NCBI GenBank assembly: GCA_009785545.1
Contig: WQWD01000015.1
Location: 1-16,378, forward strand
Source: Treponema sp.
GTDB taxonomy: Bacteria; Spirochaetota; Spirochaetia; Treponematales; Breznakiellaceae
Direction: 5' to 3'
DNA length: 16,378 nucleotides
Positions 6,969 to 15,224 of the stretch are shown here, one piece after another (the stretch's first letter is position 1; every line of letters begins with the position of its first letter). The notes under the pieces were generated by a model, which was given only the letters and a program-made list of their open reading frames with translations, was not told the origin of the DNA and did no database searches. Both the position numbers and the translations under genes were made by a program.

Positions 6969-9625
6969 TACTCAACATCCTCCGTATTAACAATATCTTC
7001 AGCCAAACCAAGAATAGATAAAAGACTGTCACCTATATTTATTCTGTCATCTGCAATAAGCCGGTAATGCCAATTTTTTTTATCTTCGTCTACAATCGAA
7101 GCATATTTACACCAGAGTTCTCCTTCTTCTTTTTTCAGGAGTACATCATCATTTTTAACGTCTATTCTTGCTTTTATCTCAACCATATATTTCTCAGTTT
7201 CGGTTTCGACTAAAAAATCAGGAGTGTACTGCTGTCCGGCAGCATAATAAATTCCCATTTGGTTAAGAGGAGGCTTTATCCATCGTATGACATTTTTGTC
7301 CTGCTCAAGAATAACAGAAAATTTTCTTTCAGCATCGCTGTCAAACCCGTATTTTTCATAATATGATTTTTTATAGCCAGTAAAAATATATTTTCGAATA
7401 TTACTTTTATCGCTTATCTGGGTATGCAGACTGACTTCGCCGTCAGGTTTTATGACTTTTATTTGTTTTCCAAAAGTAATAAAAGCTTTTTGAACTTTAT
7501 AAATTAATTGTGTATCGGTTTTGATTGCGCTTAAAACCTGTTTTCTGATATCTTCCAATATCAATGTAGCATATTTGCGTACAATCTGTCGTTTATGTTC
7601 TTCAGTGCCACCAATTTGTTTCAGGTATTGGTTGACAATACCCAGTATATAATCTGCATCATCACTGTCAAGTTCACTTATATTATCAAGCAATAAACAA
7701 GCAATCGTATTTACCGGATTTGGATCTTCCAATATCGTAGCATCCAGCGATTCAAGCAGTTGGTTATTTACAACATCATACCGTTCAACATGTGATGGTT
7801 CAATTACAAATCCATTTTTGTATGAACAGACTACATCAATGGGTTTAAGCTCAATATTTGTTGATAAATGAACCTGTATCATCGGAGTACTGATACAGGT
7901 TACAGCAATTCTATTAAGTTTTTCAATAAAAGTCTGCTTATTCATTACATTGCCGCTTTTTTGTGGTTCGGATTTAACTGTAATGCTGTTTTTATCCTGT
8001 TCATCTGCGGCAGGTTCATAAAGCATTAATTGATTATCTGGTGTTTCGGCAGCAGATTTTTTATCTTGTGCCGATATTGTTTTAAGATACGCCTCGTATA
8101 TTTTTTCCTGTACAATTGGATCGCTGATATCCTGCGCTTTGCTGATACTTTTATTTTCAACAAAAGCAGTTATCAGAGATAATTGTATATCATCAAAACT
8201 AGGTGTAATTGTAACAGGGATGGTTGGTTCAATTTTATTTTTATCCAGATCACGCGCTCTGAAAAATGTATTTGCTTTTAATTCCTCGACAATTTCCCGA
8301 TAGTGGTCATGAGCAACAATATCAAGCGTGTCGATATCATCTTCACCTGTGATTTTACCGTAAGGCAAACGAAGTCCGCGTCCAATTGTCTGCATTGCAA
8401 GAATTTCGCTTTTTGCAGCATTCAGCGGAATGATAGTAAACAGGTTGTTTACATCCCAGCCTTCTTTAAGTTTGTAAACATGTAATACTATTTCGGTTGT
8501 GTTTGCGCTGCTTTCTATTGTCAGTAATTTGCTGATATTTTCTTCTGCCTCTGTTGTTCCGCTGCCTGAATGTATTTCTATTACTTTTCCTTTATAATCT
8601 CCTTTGAAAAAACTATCAGAATCAATCAAAGTGCGGACATCTTTTGCATGTTCAGTATCTTTGCAAGCAATAAGTACTATTGGTTTTACATAAGGCAGAT
8701 TGTTCTCGGCACTATATTTTAAAATAGCTTTTTTACGATTTTCGTGCAGGAGTAAACCGTCTGTGAGTTTCATTTCCTGCACATCACTGTCAGAATAACC
8801 TGACATATTTGTTCTGCCGTTCATAACAGGTATCTTCAGAAATTTACCTGCGCCTTTTGCAAGATCATAAGAATAAATCACATTGTTGTCTGATTTTGGT
8901 GTTGCTGTAAACTCAAGACCAAGAATAGGTTTAAGATAATCAATCGCTTTCATTGAAGCCGGAGCGTAATATCTGTGCGCCTCATCCATGCAAATTACAA
9001 GGTCATTAAAACTGTTTAAAATATCTGCAAATGATTTTCCAAGCGTTTCCTGAAAACGATGAAATTTGAAAGTCACATCACCACGTGTGAAAATTTTGCC
9101 TATGTTAAATATAAATAACTGAATTTCTGAGCTTTTCATATCATCTAACTGCATCTGAGTATCATTGTAGTACAGATAATCATCACCGTTAAAAACCTTA
9201 GGTCTGCCCATTTCTGCTTCCAGACCCCTGAACAAATATTTCGGGTGTCCGGCAACAGTTTCTTTCTTCAGTTTTTCATAGATAGTTTCGCCCGGCGCAA
9301 GAATAAAGAAATGTCTGTAGCCTTTTGTTTTATACAAATAATAAATAGCTGCACCCATAAGCCGGGTTTTGCCGATACCTGTCGCCATTTGAAAGCAAAA
9401 TGATGGAAATGAAAATTCATCTGCCACTTTTATATTCTTCTTATCTTCGTTATGCTCAGATGCAGATTCTTCTGCTTTTGCCTTAATGTCGAGGCGCTCT
9501 GTATCGGATTTAGTTGCTGTCCTGAACTCAACAGGTTCACAGATTTGATGCAGATACGAAAGGGCTTCACTCTGCGGCTCTCTAAGGCTCATATCATAAG
9601 ATATTCTTTTAACAATTTCGTTCAT
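6968..9625 (-). CDS. res: type III restriction enzyme Res subunit (SF2 helicase-endonuclease)
   Basis: The 885-residue protein has a Res layout. The Walker A ATGIGKT is at 81-87, DEAH at 214-217 (VICMDEAHRYY), and TATPK at 240-244. The second RecA lobe has LKEGWDVNNLF and the motif VI sequence QTIGRGLRLP. The C-terminal nuclease domain keeps a PD-(D/E)XK site: D803 (TPDFLV), E816 and K818 (MVEIKA). In known type III systems Res associates with Mod, moves along DNA using ATP, and cuts near the recognition site when two sites meet. The gene follows mod in a TAATG overlap, the classical mod-res arrangement. It is not part of published DISARM gene sets. All catalytic residues are present, so it should be an active nuclease rather than a relic. 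Confidence 0.88.
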   Translation of the reverse strand: MNEIVKRISYDMSLREPQSEALSYLHQICEPVEFRTATKSDTERLDIKAKAEESASEHNEDKKNIKVADEFSFPSFCFQMATGIGKTRLMGAAIYYLYKTKGYRHFFILAPGETIYEKLKKETVAGHPKYLFRGLEAEMGRPKVFNGDDYLYYNDTQMQLDDMKSSEIQLFIFNIGKIFTRGDVTFKFHRFQETLGKSFADILNSFNDLVICMDEAHRYYAPASMKAIDYLKPILGLEFTATPKSDNNVIYSYDLAKGAGKFLKIPVMNGRTNMSGYSDSDVQEMKLTDGLLLHENRKKAILKYSAENNLPYVKPIVLIACKDTEHAKDVRTLIDSDSFFKGDYKGKVIEIHSGSGTTEAEENISKLLTIESSANTTEIVLHVYKLKEGWDVNNLFTIIPLNAAKSEILAMQTIGRGLRLPYGKITGEDDIDTLDIVAHDHYREIVEELKANTFFRARDLDKNKIEPTIPVTITPSFDDIQLSLITAFVENKSISKAQDISDPIVQEKIYEAYLKTISAQDKKSAAETPDNQLMLYEPAADEQDKNSITVKSEPQKSGNVMNKQTFIEKLNRIAVTCISTPMIQVHLSTNIELKPIDVVCSYKNGFVIEPSHVERYDVVNNQLLESLDATILEDPNPVNTIACLLLDNISELDSDDADYILGIVNQYLKQIGGTEEHKRQIVRKYATLILEDIRKQVLSAIKTDTQLIYKVQKAFITFGKQIKVIKPDGEVSLHTQISDKSNIRKYIFTGYKKSYYEKYGFDSDAERKFSVILEQDKNVIRWIKPPLNQMGIYYAAGQQYTPDFLVETETEKYMVEIKARIDVKNDDVLLKKEEGELWCKYASIVDEDKKNWHYRLIADDRINIGDSLLSILGLAEDIVNTEDVE

Positions 9626-11148
9626 TATCGTACCTCGCTTTCAAAGTTACACTTTTTAAGAAGATCTTTTGGGATTTTTTTAACTTCCACATTACCAGGC
9701 AATTTTAATCCCGACTGTATTTTAATACCATAAATTAAAACTGATTGTTTTTCTTCAACATCCTTCATTAATTTTGATATATATTTACCGCTGACATAAT
9801 CTTTTGCAATATGTATAAATTTCTTTTCGCTGCTAAAACCGTGCATTTCACCTTCCGGTTTATATGTAAAACCTTCCAGTTTGCAAATTGCTTCACATAA
9901 CATCTCAAAAGTGTATGATTTATTGATTTGATAAACTGGCAGTGTGAAATGTTTTTCCAGCAATGACGGAGCAAGCTCGTAAAATTTGTATCCGCCGCCG
10001 CCTTGCCAGCCAATCGCTTTTGAAATACCGCCTTGTTCTCCATCAATAACTTTATCAAGACGAGCTTTACAATGGGTATATGCATGATCGCCAAGTTCGA
10101 TTCCTATCCAACGTCTTCTCATTTTATGAGCGACAGCAGCGGTAGTACCAGAGCCGAGAAAGGAATCGAGAATGATGTCGTTAGGATTAGTAGCAAGAGT
10201 AAGTACACGTTCAATAAGGCGTTCGGGTTTTGGTGTGGCAAAGACAGAATCTGAGTTGAACACAACTGCTTCCTTTCGTGCGTCTTGGTTGTGACCAACA
10301 TCAGAATAATTCCAAATAGTCATAGCTGTCATTCCGTCTTTAACATCTGCAAGAAAACGCTTTATTGCGGGAACATTATTACCACTTGTCCCAAACCAAA
10401 TTCTATTATCATTGACTAATTCTTGAAATTTTTCCTTTGAAACACGCCAACAATACCCAGCGGGCGGATTAACAATTCTTCCATTCGGTGTAGTAATAGG
10501 ATAATCTGCATTTGCATTATATGTCTTAACAGATAAATCACTAGGCTTCCATACACCTCGTGAATCATTATCTATGTTTCTATATCGATTATTCATTTCA
10601 ATACTTCGAGGGAGTAAATTCGGTCGCCAAATTGTTTTATTTTTAGCATATATTAATATGAAGTCGTGGCTGTCAGAAAGCCATTTTGCATCATTCTGCG
10701 GTGAATACTTTTTTTCCCAAATAACCGTATTGATAAAGTTATGACGTCCAAATATTTCATCGCATAGAACTTTCAAATAATGTCCTTCATCATCATCAAT
10801 GCTAATCCAAATGCTGCCGTCATCACTTAATAGATTTTGTAATATTTCCAAACGTGGTTTTATCAAGCAAAGCCATTCACTGTGTTGTAAGCCATCGTCA
10901 TAATGTTCAAAAGCGCTTCCAGTATTATACGGCGGATCAATATAAATACATTTCACCTTCCCGGCAAAGTCCTGTTCCAACGCTTTAAGGGCAATTAGAT
11001 TATCTCCATGAATAAGCATATTTTCATTATCGGGATCGCCATAAGACTTGCTTTTGTCTTCTATAAGAATTCTTGGTTCAACTATTCGCTGTTCGTATTT
11101 ACCTACCCAGGTAAGTTCAAGTTTTCCGCTTTTCTGCATAACCTGCAT
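9625..11148 (-). CDS. mod: type III-type Mod DNA methyltransferase (N6-adenine, beta class)
   Basis: The 507-residue protein has the beta-class motif order, with catalytic motif IV first (YIDPPYNTGS, DPPY at 71-74) and the AdoMet-binding motif I late (DSFLGSGTTAAVAHK, 330-336). The opening KLELTWVGKYEQR and the segment after DPPY (HYDDGLQHSEWLCLIKPRLE) are typical of type III Mod proteins. DPPY usually means N6-adenine methylation. The region between roughly 130 and 300 should hold target recognition; the site cannot be read from sequence. The family assignment is N6_N4_Mtase, which differs from the N6_Mtase family reported for DrmMI. The first ATG (11148) has AAGGGG too close; the in-frame ATG at 11139 (residue 4) is a plausible alternative. 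The stop overlaps the res start, and the gene lies 12 bp after the SNF2 gene. Confidence 0.88.
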   Translation of the reverse strand: MQVMQKSGKLELTWVGKYEQRIVEPRILIEDKSKSYGDPDNENMLIHGDNLIALKALEQDFAGKVKCIYIDPPYNTGSAFEHYDDGLQHSEWLCLIKPRLEILQNLLSDDGSIWISIDDDEGHYLKVLCDEIFGRHNFINTVIWEKKYSPQNDAKWLSDSHDFILIYAKNKTIWRPNLLPRSIEMNNRYRNIDNDSRGVWKPSDLSVKTYNANADYPITTPNGRIVNPPAGYCWRVSKEKFQELVNDNRIWFGTSGNNVPAIKRFLADVKDGMTAMTIWNYSDVGHNQDARKEAVVFNSDSVFATPKPERLIERVLTLATNPNDIILDSFLGSGTTAAVAHKMRRRWIGIELGDHAYTHCKARLDKVIDGEQGGISKAIGWQGGGGYKFYELAPSLLEKHFTLPVYQINKSYTFEMLCEAICKLEGFTYKPEGEMHGFSSEKKFIHIAKDYVSGKYISKLMKDVEEKQSVLIYGIKIQSGLKLPGNVEVKKIPKDLLKKCNFESEVR

Positions 11149-11160
11149 TCCCCTTAAAAT

Positions 11161-13794
11161 TTAACAATTAGATTGACAAGCGCAATTAGGATCAATTTGA
11201 AATTGGGCATTGAACATGTTGCGTGCTTCCTCTGCCTGATTCTTTACTGCCAGCATAGCAGAATGATAATTCTCATCACGTTTATTTTGTTCTTTTTTAT
11301 ATTTGTCTATCTTTTTCTGAATCTCGATTTTTTCCTGAAAATGTTTGCTTATGTTTTTCTGTGTTGTAAGAGCATTTATTAACGTACTCAGTTCATCAGA
11401 CTCCGCTTTGTACTGTCCGCTTTGATTTTCTTCCCAATTATTAATCCGAATGTCATTTTGATCAATAATTTGTTTGTTTTTTTTCTGGTATTCCACAATC
11501 ATAGCCGGGGTTATTTTATCGAAACAGGTATTTATTAACTGCATTTCAACGTTATCAGGTTTATATGCGGCAAAAGCCGAATTTTGAATTGGTTTAAAAG
11601 CCTGTTCAATTTCATTAGAATTATATTTTAACATTATTCCATTATTATCAAACGCTGCCAGTATAGGCTGCACAAATTCATTTGTGCTTTTTGTTAACGC
11701 TCCAACGAATATATAACCATGGAATACAGTTTTACCATCAAATGTCAAATTCGCATTCGAAATCTGCATTATTGAGTTTTTTACAGGTTTAGTTTCCTTC
11801 GCAATTTCAGACCATTTTGCTGTTTCTTCAATCCAGGTCTTTAACTTTTCTGCTGTGAACGCCAAGTGTTTTCTTTTTTCTGCGCTGGTAATTGCCTGAA
11901 GAACATGCTTTAACTCATTTTGCTTTTTATTACGCTTTGCTGTTATTTCACTTTCCAGCCTGTCGAATTCGCGTTTGAATTGAGCAGGCGATTTGCAATG
12001 TTCATAAATAGCCATAACTTTCTTTTCAAAGTTACTGCCTGATTCCAGAAGTCCAAGAGCTTCATCGCTTGCTCCAAAAACACCTTTGAACAAATTAAAT
12101 TTATGTTCCAAAATATCATATACCCTTGCATCAGCAGCATTTTCTCTGTTCAGAAGATTGTACACCCATACATCACGTTTCTGACCAAAACGATGACAGC
12201 GTCCGATTCTCTGTTCTATCTTCATTGGATTCCAGGGCAAGTCATAATTTATTACAGTATCACAGAATTGGAGATTTAATCCTTCGCTTGCAACATCAGT
12301 TGCTATCAGAATTTTTGCTTCATTTTTGAATTGCTCTACAATTGCTTGCTTCATGTCTACGCTCGGTGTATTAGTAACCCGTTTTGGGTTTCTTGTTTTC
12401 CAGGCATTGTATATTTTTTTTGTTTCGGGATCGTTCATTTCGCCATTAAAAACGATGATTCCATCAAATCCAGCAGAAAGCAATGATTCCACAAGATATT
12501 TCTGTGTTCTTTTTGATTCCGTGAATATCAAAGCCTTTTCTGAAAACCCCATTTTTCTTTGATATTCAAATGCCAACTTCAAGGCTGTTATAACTGCATC
12601 CGATTTTGAGTTCGATTTTACCTGCACCGCCATTTTAATAATATCTTCAACAACAGTAAGTTCATTGTTTATTTCTTCACGATAACGTTCCCGCTCTATT
12701 GCCTGGATATCATCATCTTCCGGTTCTTCTCCGGTAGCATCATCACCATCGTCATCTATAAGATTAAAAAATGCTTGCAAACTGATATCCGCTTTTACAA
12801 CACGGGTGTTTTCTTTTAGTATCTTTAATCGTTTTTTCAAAACCTCAAAAGTTTCCACTACCGCATAGCTTGATGACGCAAGCAGCTTACGTACAACCAT
12901 TTTTACCAGAGCGTTATTTTTTGTTGAAACAGCGTGAAGAACCGGGCGCTGCAAATAATCATTTGCAAGCTGATAAAGAATGGCTTCTTCACGATTCAGT
13001 TTGAAGTCAACCGGCATACAATCACGTTTACTAAAAAAGATATATTCTGCTACATCTTTACGAAGAGTGCGATGAAGAATTGGCGCAATTGCCTTTCGAA
13101 GTCCTTTGTAGTCTTCCGGTATAACAAACATATTATTAAATACTTTTTCACTGATAAAAATACGTTCATCAATAAATTGTGATAAGGCATATAATTCCCG
13201 CAAATTATTTTGTAATGGAGTTGCTGTAAGCATAATTTTAGGAACATATCTTGTCGCATCAAAAATTGCTTTTGGCATTTTTGTACCAGTACCATAATTG
13301 CGAAGACGATGCGCTTCATCAAATATAAAACAATCCCATTTTACATTTTTGAAGTGTTTAACGAACCATGGTGTAAAACCATATGATGTAATAACAATGA
13401 GCGGCTCATCATCATTTGTTAGCTTTTTCCATTTATATTCATCGCGGTTTTGTATTGAGTATTTACTTTCCGGAATAATTGTTTTTAAGTTAAATTTTTC
13501 TTCAAGCTCATCCTGCCATTGTTTGCGAAGCGGAGGAGGCATGGCAATAAGTATTCGTTTTGCTCCATCTTTGATTAAGTATTTTATAACTAATCCGGCT
13601 TCAATTGTTTTTCCCAATCCAACTTCATCAGCGAGGATGATACCGCCTGTCTTTAGCGCCTTGAGTGCGGCAATAAAAGCCTCAACCTGATGAGGTGTTT
13701 GTTCAATGTTGGAATCAATAAGACAGGAGTATGGTGATAAACGCAGTTCTGTCAGTTTGTGTATTCCATATTGTTCCAGCAATGCGTTTTTCAT
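11161..13794 (-). CDS. drmD: SNF2/RapA-type helicase, DrmD-like
   Basis: The 877-residue protein is an SNF2-family translocase. It has Walker A in ADEVGLGKTIEAG (GLGKT 59-63), DEAH 159-162 (FIFDEAHRLRN), TATPLQNN from 190, and in the second lobe ATDVASEGLNLQ and QRIGRCHRFGQ near residue 530. A very acidic linker (about 345-375, DDDGDDATGEEPEDDD) separates the lobes. The last 80 residues form a probable coiled coil and end in a Cys-rich tail (C871, C873, C877). An SNF2 helicase is the hallmark of class 1 DISARM (DrmD), but similar proteins also precede mod-res pairs without DISARM. The symbol is therefore a contextual assignment. It lies 12 bp after the cytosine methylase gene and 12 bp before mod. 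Motifs appear complete, consistent with ATP-driven movement on double-stranded DNA. Confidence 0.8.
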   Translation of the reverse strand: MKNALLEQYGIHKLTELRLSPYSCLIDSNIEQTPHQVEAFIAALKALKTGGIILADEVGLGKTIEAGLVIKYLIKDGAKRILIAMPPPLRKQWQDELEEKFNLKTIIPESKYSIQNRDEYKWKKLTNDDEPLIVITSYGFTPWFVKHFKNVKWDCFIFDEAHRLRNYGTGTKMPKAIFDATRYVPKIMLTATPLQNNLRELYALSQFIDERIFISEKVFNNMFVIPEDYKGLRKAIAPILHRTLRKDVAEYIFFSKRDCMPVDFKLNREEAILYQLANDYLQRPVLHAVSTKNNALVKMVVRKLLASSSYAVVETFEVLKKRLKILKENTRVVKADISLQAFFNLIDDDGDDATGEEPEDDDIQAIERERYREEINNELTVVEDIIKMAVQVKSNSKSDAVITALKLAFEYQRKMGFSEKALIFTESKRTQKYLVESLLSAGFDGIIVFNGEMNDPETKKIYNAWKTRNPKRVTNTPSVDMKQAIVEQFKNEAKILIATDVASEGLNLQFCDTVINYDLPWNPMKIEQRIGRCHRFGQKRDVWVYNLLNRENAADARVYDILEHKFNLFKGVFGASDEALGLLESGSNFEKKVMAIYEHCKSPAQFKREFDRLESEITAKRNKKQNELKHVLQAITSAEKRKHLAFTAEKLKTWIEETAKWSEIAKETKPVKNSIMQISNANLTFDGKTVFHGYIFVGALTKSTNEFVQPILAAFDNNGIMLKYNSNEIEQAFKPIQNSAFAAYKPDNVEMQLINTCFDKITPAMIVEYQKKNKQIIDQNDIRINNWEENQSGQYKAESDELSTLINALTTQKNISKHFQEKIEIQKKIDKYKKEQNKRDENYHSAMLAVKNQAEEARNMFNAQFQIDPNCACQSNC

Positions 13795-13806
13795 TTATGT
13801 GTTTCA

Positions 13807-15120
13807 TTATCCTTGTAGTTGTTTTCGCAGAGCTTCTGCAATATGCTGTGCCATTAAAGGCGGTACAGCATTTCCAATTTGTGTGAAAGCAGAAGTTCTG
13901 CTTCCCTCAAAAAAATAACTGTCAGGAAATGATTGTAATCTGGCTGCTTCCCTTACTGTTAAAGACCGCGCTTGTTTTGGATCAGGATGAATAAAGTAAT
14001 GCCCGTCTTTTGACAAGTGAGCAAGTACTGTATGGCAATATGGAATATCAGGAGCGACCACCTTGAATCTGTCTGCAAAACAAGTTGTATTTTTGTGGGT
14101 TTGTAAGTGCTTTGGAATATTCTGATAATTTAGCCTGCGGTGCTGCCCTCTGTAACACCATTCACGAATTGCCATACGATAAATTTCTCTGTCTTGCTCA
14201 GTATGCGGACGAGCAATATGCCAGGTTAAAACATCTTTATTTGTTCGCAGATATTTTTTTACATATTGATGTGGTGCTTCCTCTTTGTATTCATCATCTT
14301 GTTCACCCGCCTGTATTGCAGGTAAATCAGATAAAATATCTGCAACATTCCAATCTGCTTTTAATGGTTTAAAATCGGGAAAGCTGAATTGAGACTGTTT
14401 TCTCCATCCAATTATAATAATTCTCTTTCGTTCCTGTGGAACGCCAAAATCACGTGCATTTAATTCTTTATCTGCAATTTCATAACCCGTACTACGAAGC
14501 ATTTGCTGAATATCCTGCCAATGCTTGCCATTATCAGCACTTAGTAAACCAGGAACGTTTTCAAAAACAAACATATCGGGTTTGTAATAGCTTAAAAATT
14601 GGCAATAAATCCGATACAGATACTTTCTGGAATCATCAGCCGGTGATTTGCAATTCTTTAAGGATATTTCTTTATTTCTTAATCTTGCTCTTCCTGCAAG
14701 CGAATATGGTTGACATGGAGGTCCGCCAACAATAAGATTTACATGGCTCTCCCCACCCTGAGATTTTAGATGTTTGTCAATTACCTTGAATAACTCCTTT
14801 ATATTCTTATCGTCCATAGTACAATTAATGACAGAGGCCATTATATTGTCCGGAATAAGGGAATATAATTCATCTCTGGTTTTCTTGCCGGATAAATATG
14901 AATAATACTTATCAATGGAATTATTTTCTTTAAGATACCAATATGCACGTCGTGTTTTTAATGTATTTGCGGCCTCAGGATTCATTTCTATGTGGGCTAC
15001 ATCTTTAAAACCAACCCGGGTAAATCCTTCTGAAAGCCCGCCAGCTCCGGCAAAAAGGTCGATAAATTTAATGATGTCACCTCCTTGCTTTGCACCACTT
15101 GTATTTTTCCAGTATAGCAC
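13807..15120 (-). CDS. drmMII: C5-cytosine DNA methyltransferase, DrmMII-like
   Basis: All major C5-methyltransferase motifs are present. Numbered from the upstream GTG they are: motif I FIDLFAGAGGLSEGF (19-33), motif IV GGPPCQPYS with catalytic C136, motif VI ENVPG (E187), motif VIII QERKRIIIIG (229-238), motif IX RSLTVREAARLQSFP (385-399), and motif X IGNAVPP (415-421). It should add a methyl group to cytosine C5 at an unknown site; target recognition lies between about 245 and 380. As first gene of the operon it would be made first, which suits protection before restriction. The start is unclear. The GTG at 15120 has no Shine-Dalgarno and lies upstream of the best promoter's start site. 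A perfect AAGGAGG (15080-15086) instead precedes in-frame ATC (15075) and ATT (15072), where the family N-terminus normally begins. The bounds given use the GTG. Confidence 0.88.
   Translation of the reverse strand: MLYWKNTSGAKQGGDIIKFIDLFAGAGGLSEGFTRVGFKDVAHIEMNPEAANTLKTRRAYWYLKENNSIDKYYSYLSGKKTRDELYSLIPDNIMASVINCTMDDKNIKELFKVIDKHLKSQGGESHVNLIVGGPPCQPYSLAGRARLRNKEISLKNCKSPADDSRKYLYRIYCQFLSYYKPDMFVFENVPGLLSADNGKHWQDIQQMLRSTGYEIADKELNARDFGVPQERKRIIIIGWRKQSQFSFPDFKPLKADWNVADILSDLPAIQAGEQDDEYKEEAPHQYVKKYLRTNKDVLTWHIARPHTEQDREIYRMAIREWCYRGQHRRLNYQNIPKHLQTHKNTTCFADRFKVVAPDIPYCHTVLAHLSKDGHYFIHPDPKQARSLTVREAARLQSFPDSYFFEGSRTSAFTQIGNAVPPLMAQHIAEALRKQLQG
15080..15086 (-). promoter_or_regulatory. consensus Shine-Dalgarno before a non-AUG start
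   Basis: The minus strand reads AAGGAGG, extended to AAGGAGGTGA. The AGGAGG core ends four bases before ATC (15073-15075) and seven before ATT (15070-15072). Both codons are in frame with the cytosine methylase and give the family-typical start (M)IKFIDLFAG or (M)KFIDLFAG. No ATG, GTG or TTG lies nearby in frame. This site argues that translation starts here, on a rare start codon. Confidence 0.6.
15111..15119 (-). promoter_or_regulatory. extended -10 promoter of the defence operon
   Basis: The minus strand reads TGCTATACT, a TGN-extended -10 box one mismatch from TATAAT. There is no good -35, which extended -10 promoters can do without. The predicted start, near 15104, lies downstream of the GTG at 15118-15120. 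That GTG would therefore be absent from the mRNA, leaving a leader of about 30 bases before the ATC/ATT starts. A second possible -10 (TATAAA, 15134-15139) would include the GTG. Confidence 0.45.
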
Positions 15121-15155
15121 GAACTACTGTGTTTTTATACCTCTAGAAATGTTAT

Positions 15156-15171
15156 TTGAAGTGAACTTCAA
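15156..15171. promoter_or_regulatory. inverted repeat upstream of the defence operon promoter
   Basis: TTGAAGT-GA-ACTTCAA has perfect 7-bp arms around a 2-bp centre, a layout expected for a small dimeric HTH regulator. It sits about 52-67 bases upstream of the predicted start near 15104, and next to where the -35 of the alternative TATAAA promoter would fall. It could be an activator site or an operator of that second promoter. No regulator gene is encoded in the operon. Confidence 0.4.
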
Positions 15172-15224
15172 CGAAGTAATATTTTGAAAAACAGTGCGGG
15201 ACGAATTGGGAAAACAGTTTTTTT

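Noticed and set aside
9625..11148. Calling the adenine-type methylase DrmMI
   Set aside because: Its DPPY-before-FxGxG order and pairing with res place it with type III Mod, not the N6_Mtase family reported for DrmMI.
7074..12421. A8 tracts on the coding strand (7074-7081 in res, 11477-11484 and 12414-12421 in the SNF2 gene) as phase-variation sites
   Set aside because: Runs of this length are expected in AT-rich Lys codons, all frames are intact, and no longer simple repeat is present in mod, where phase variation of type III systems is usually found.
13298..13690. Plus-strand 130-codon ORF inside the SNF2 gene
   Set aside because: It is antisense to conserved helicase motifs and is the longest of many such shadows within the operon.
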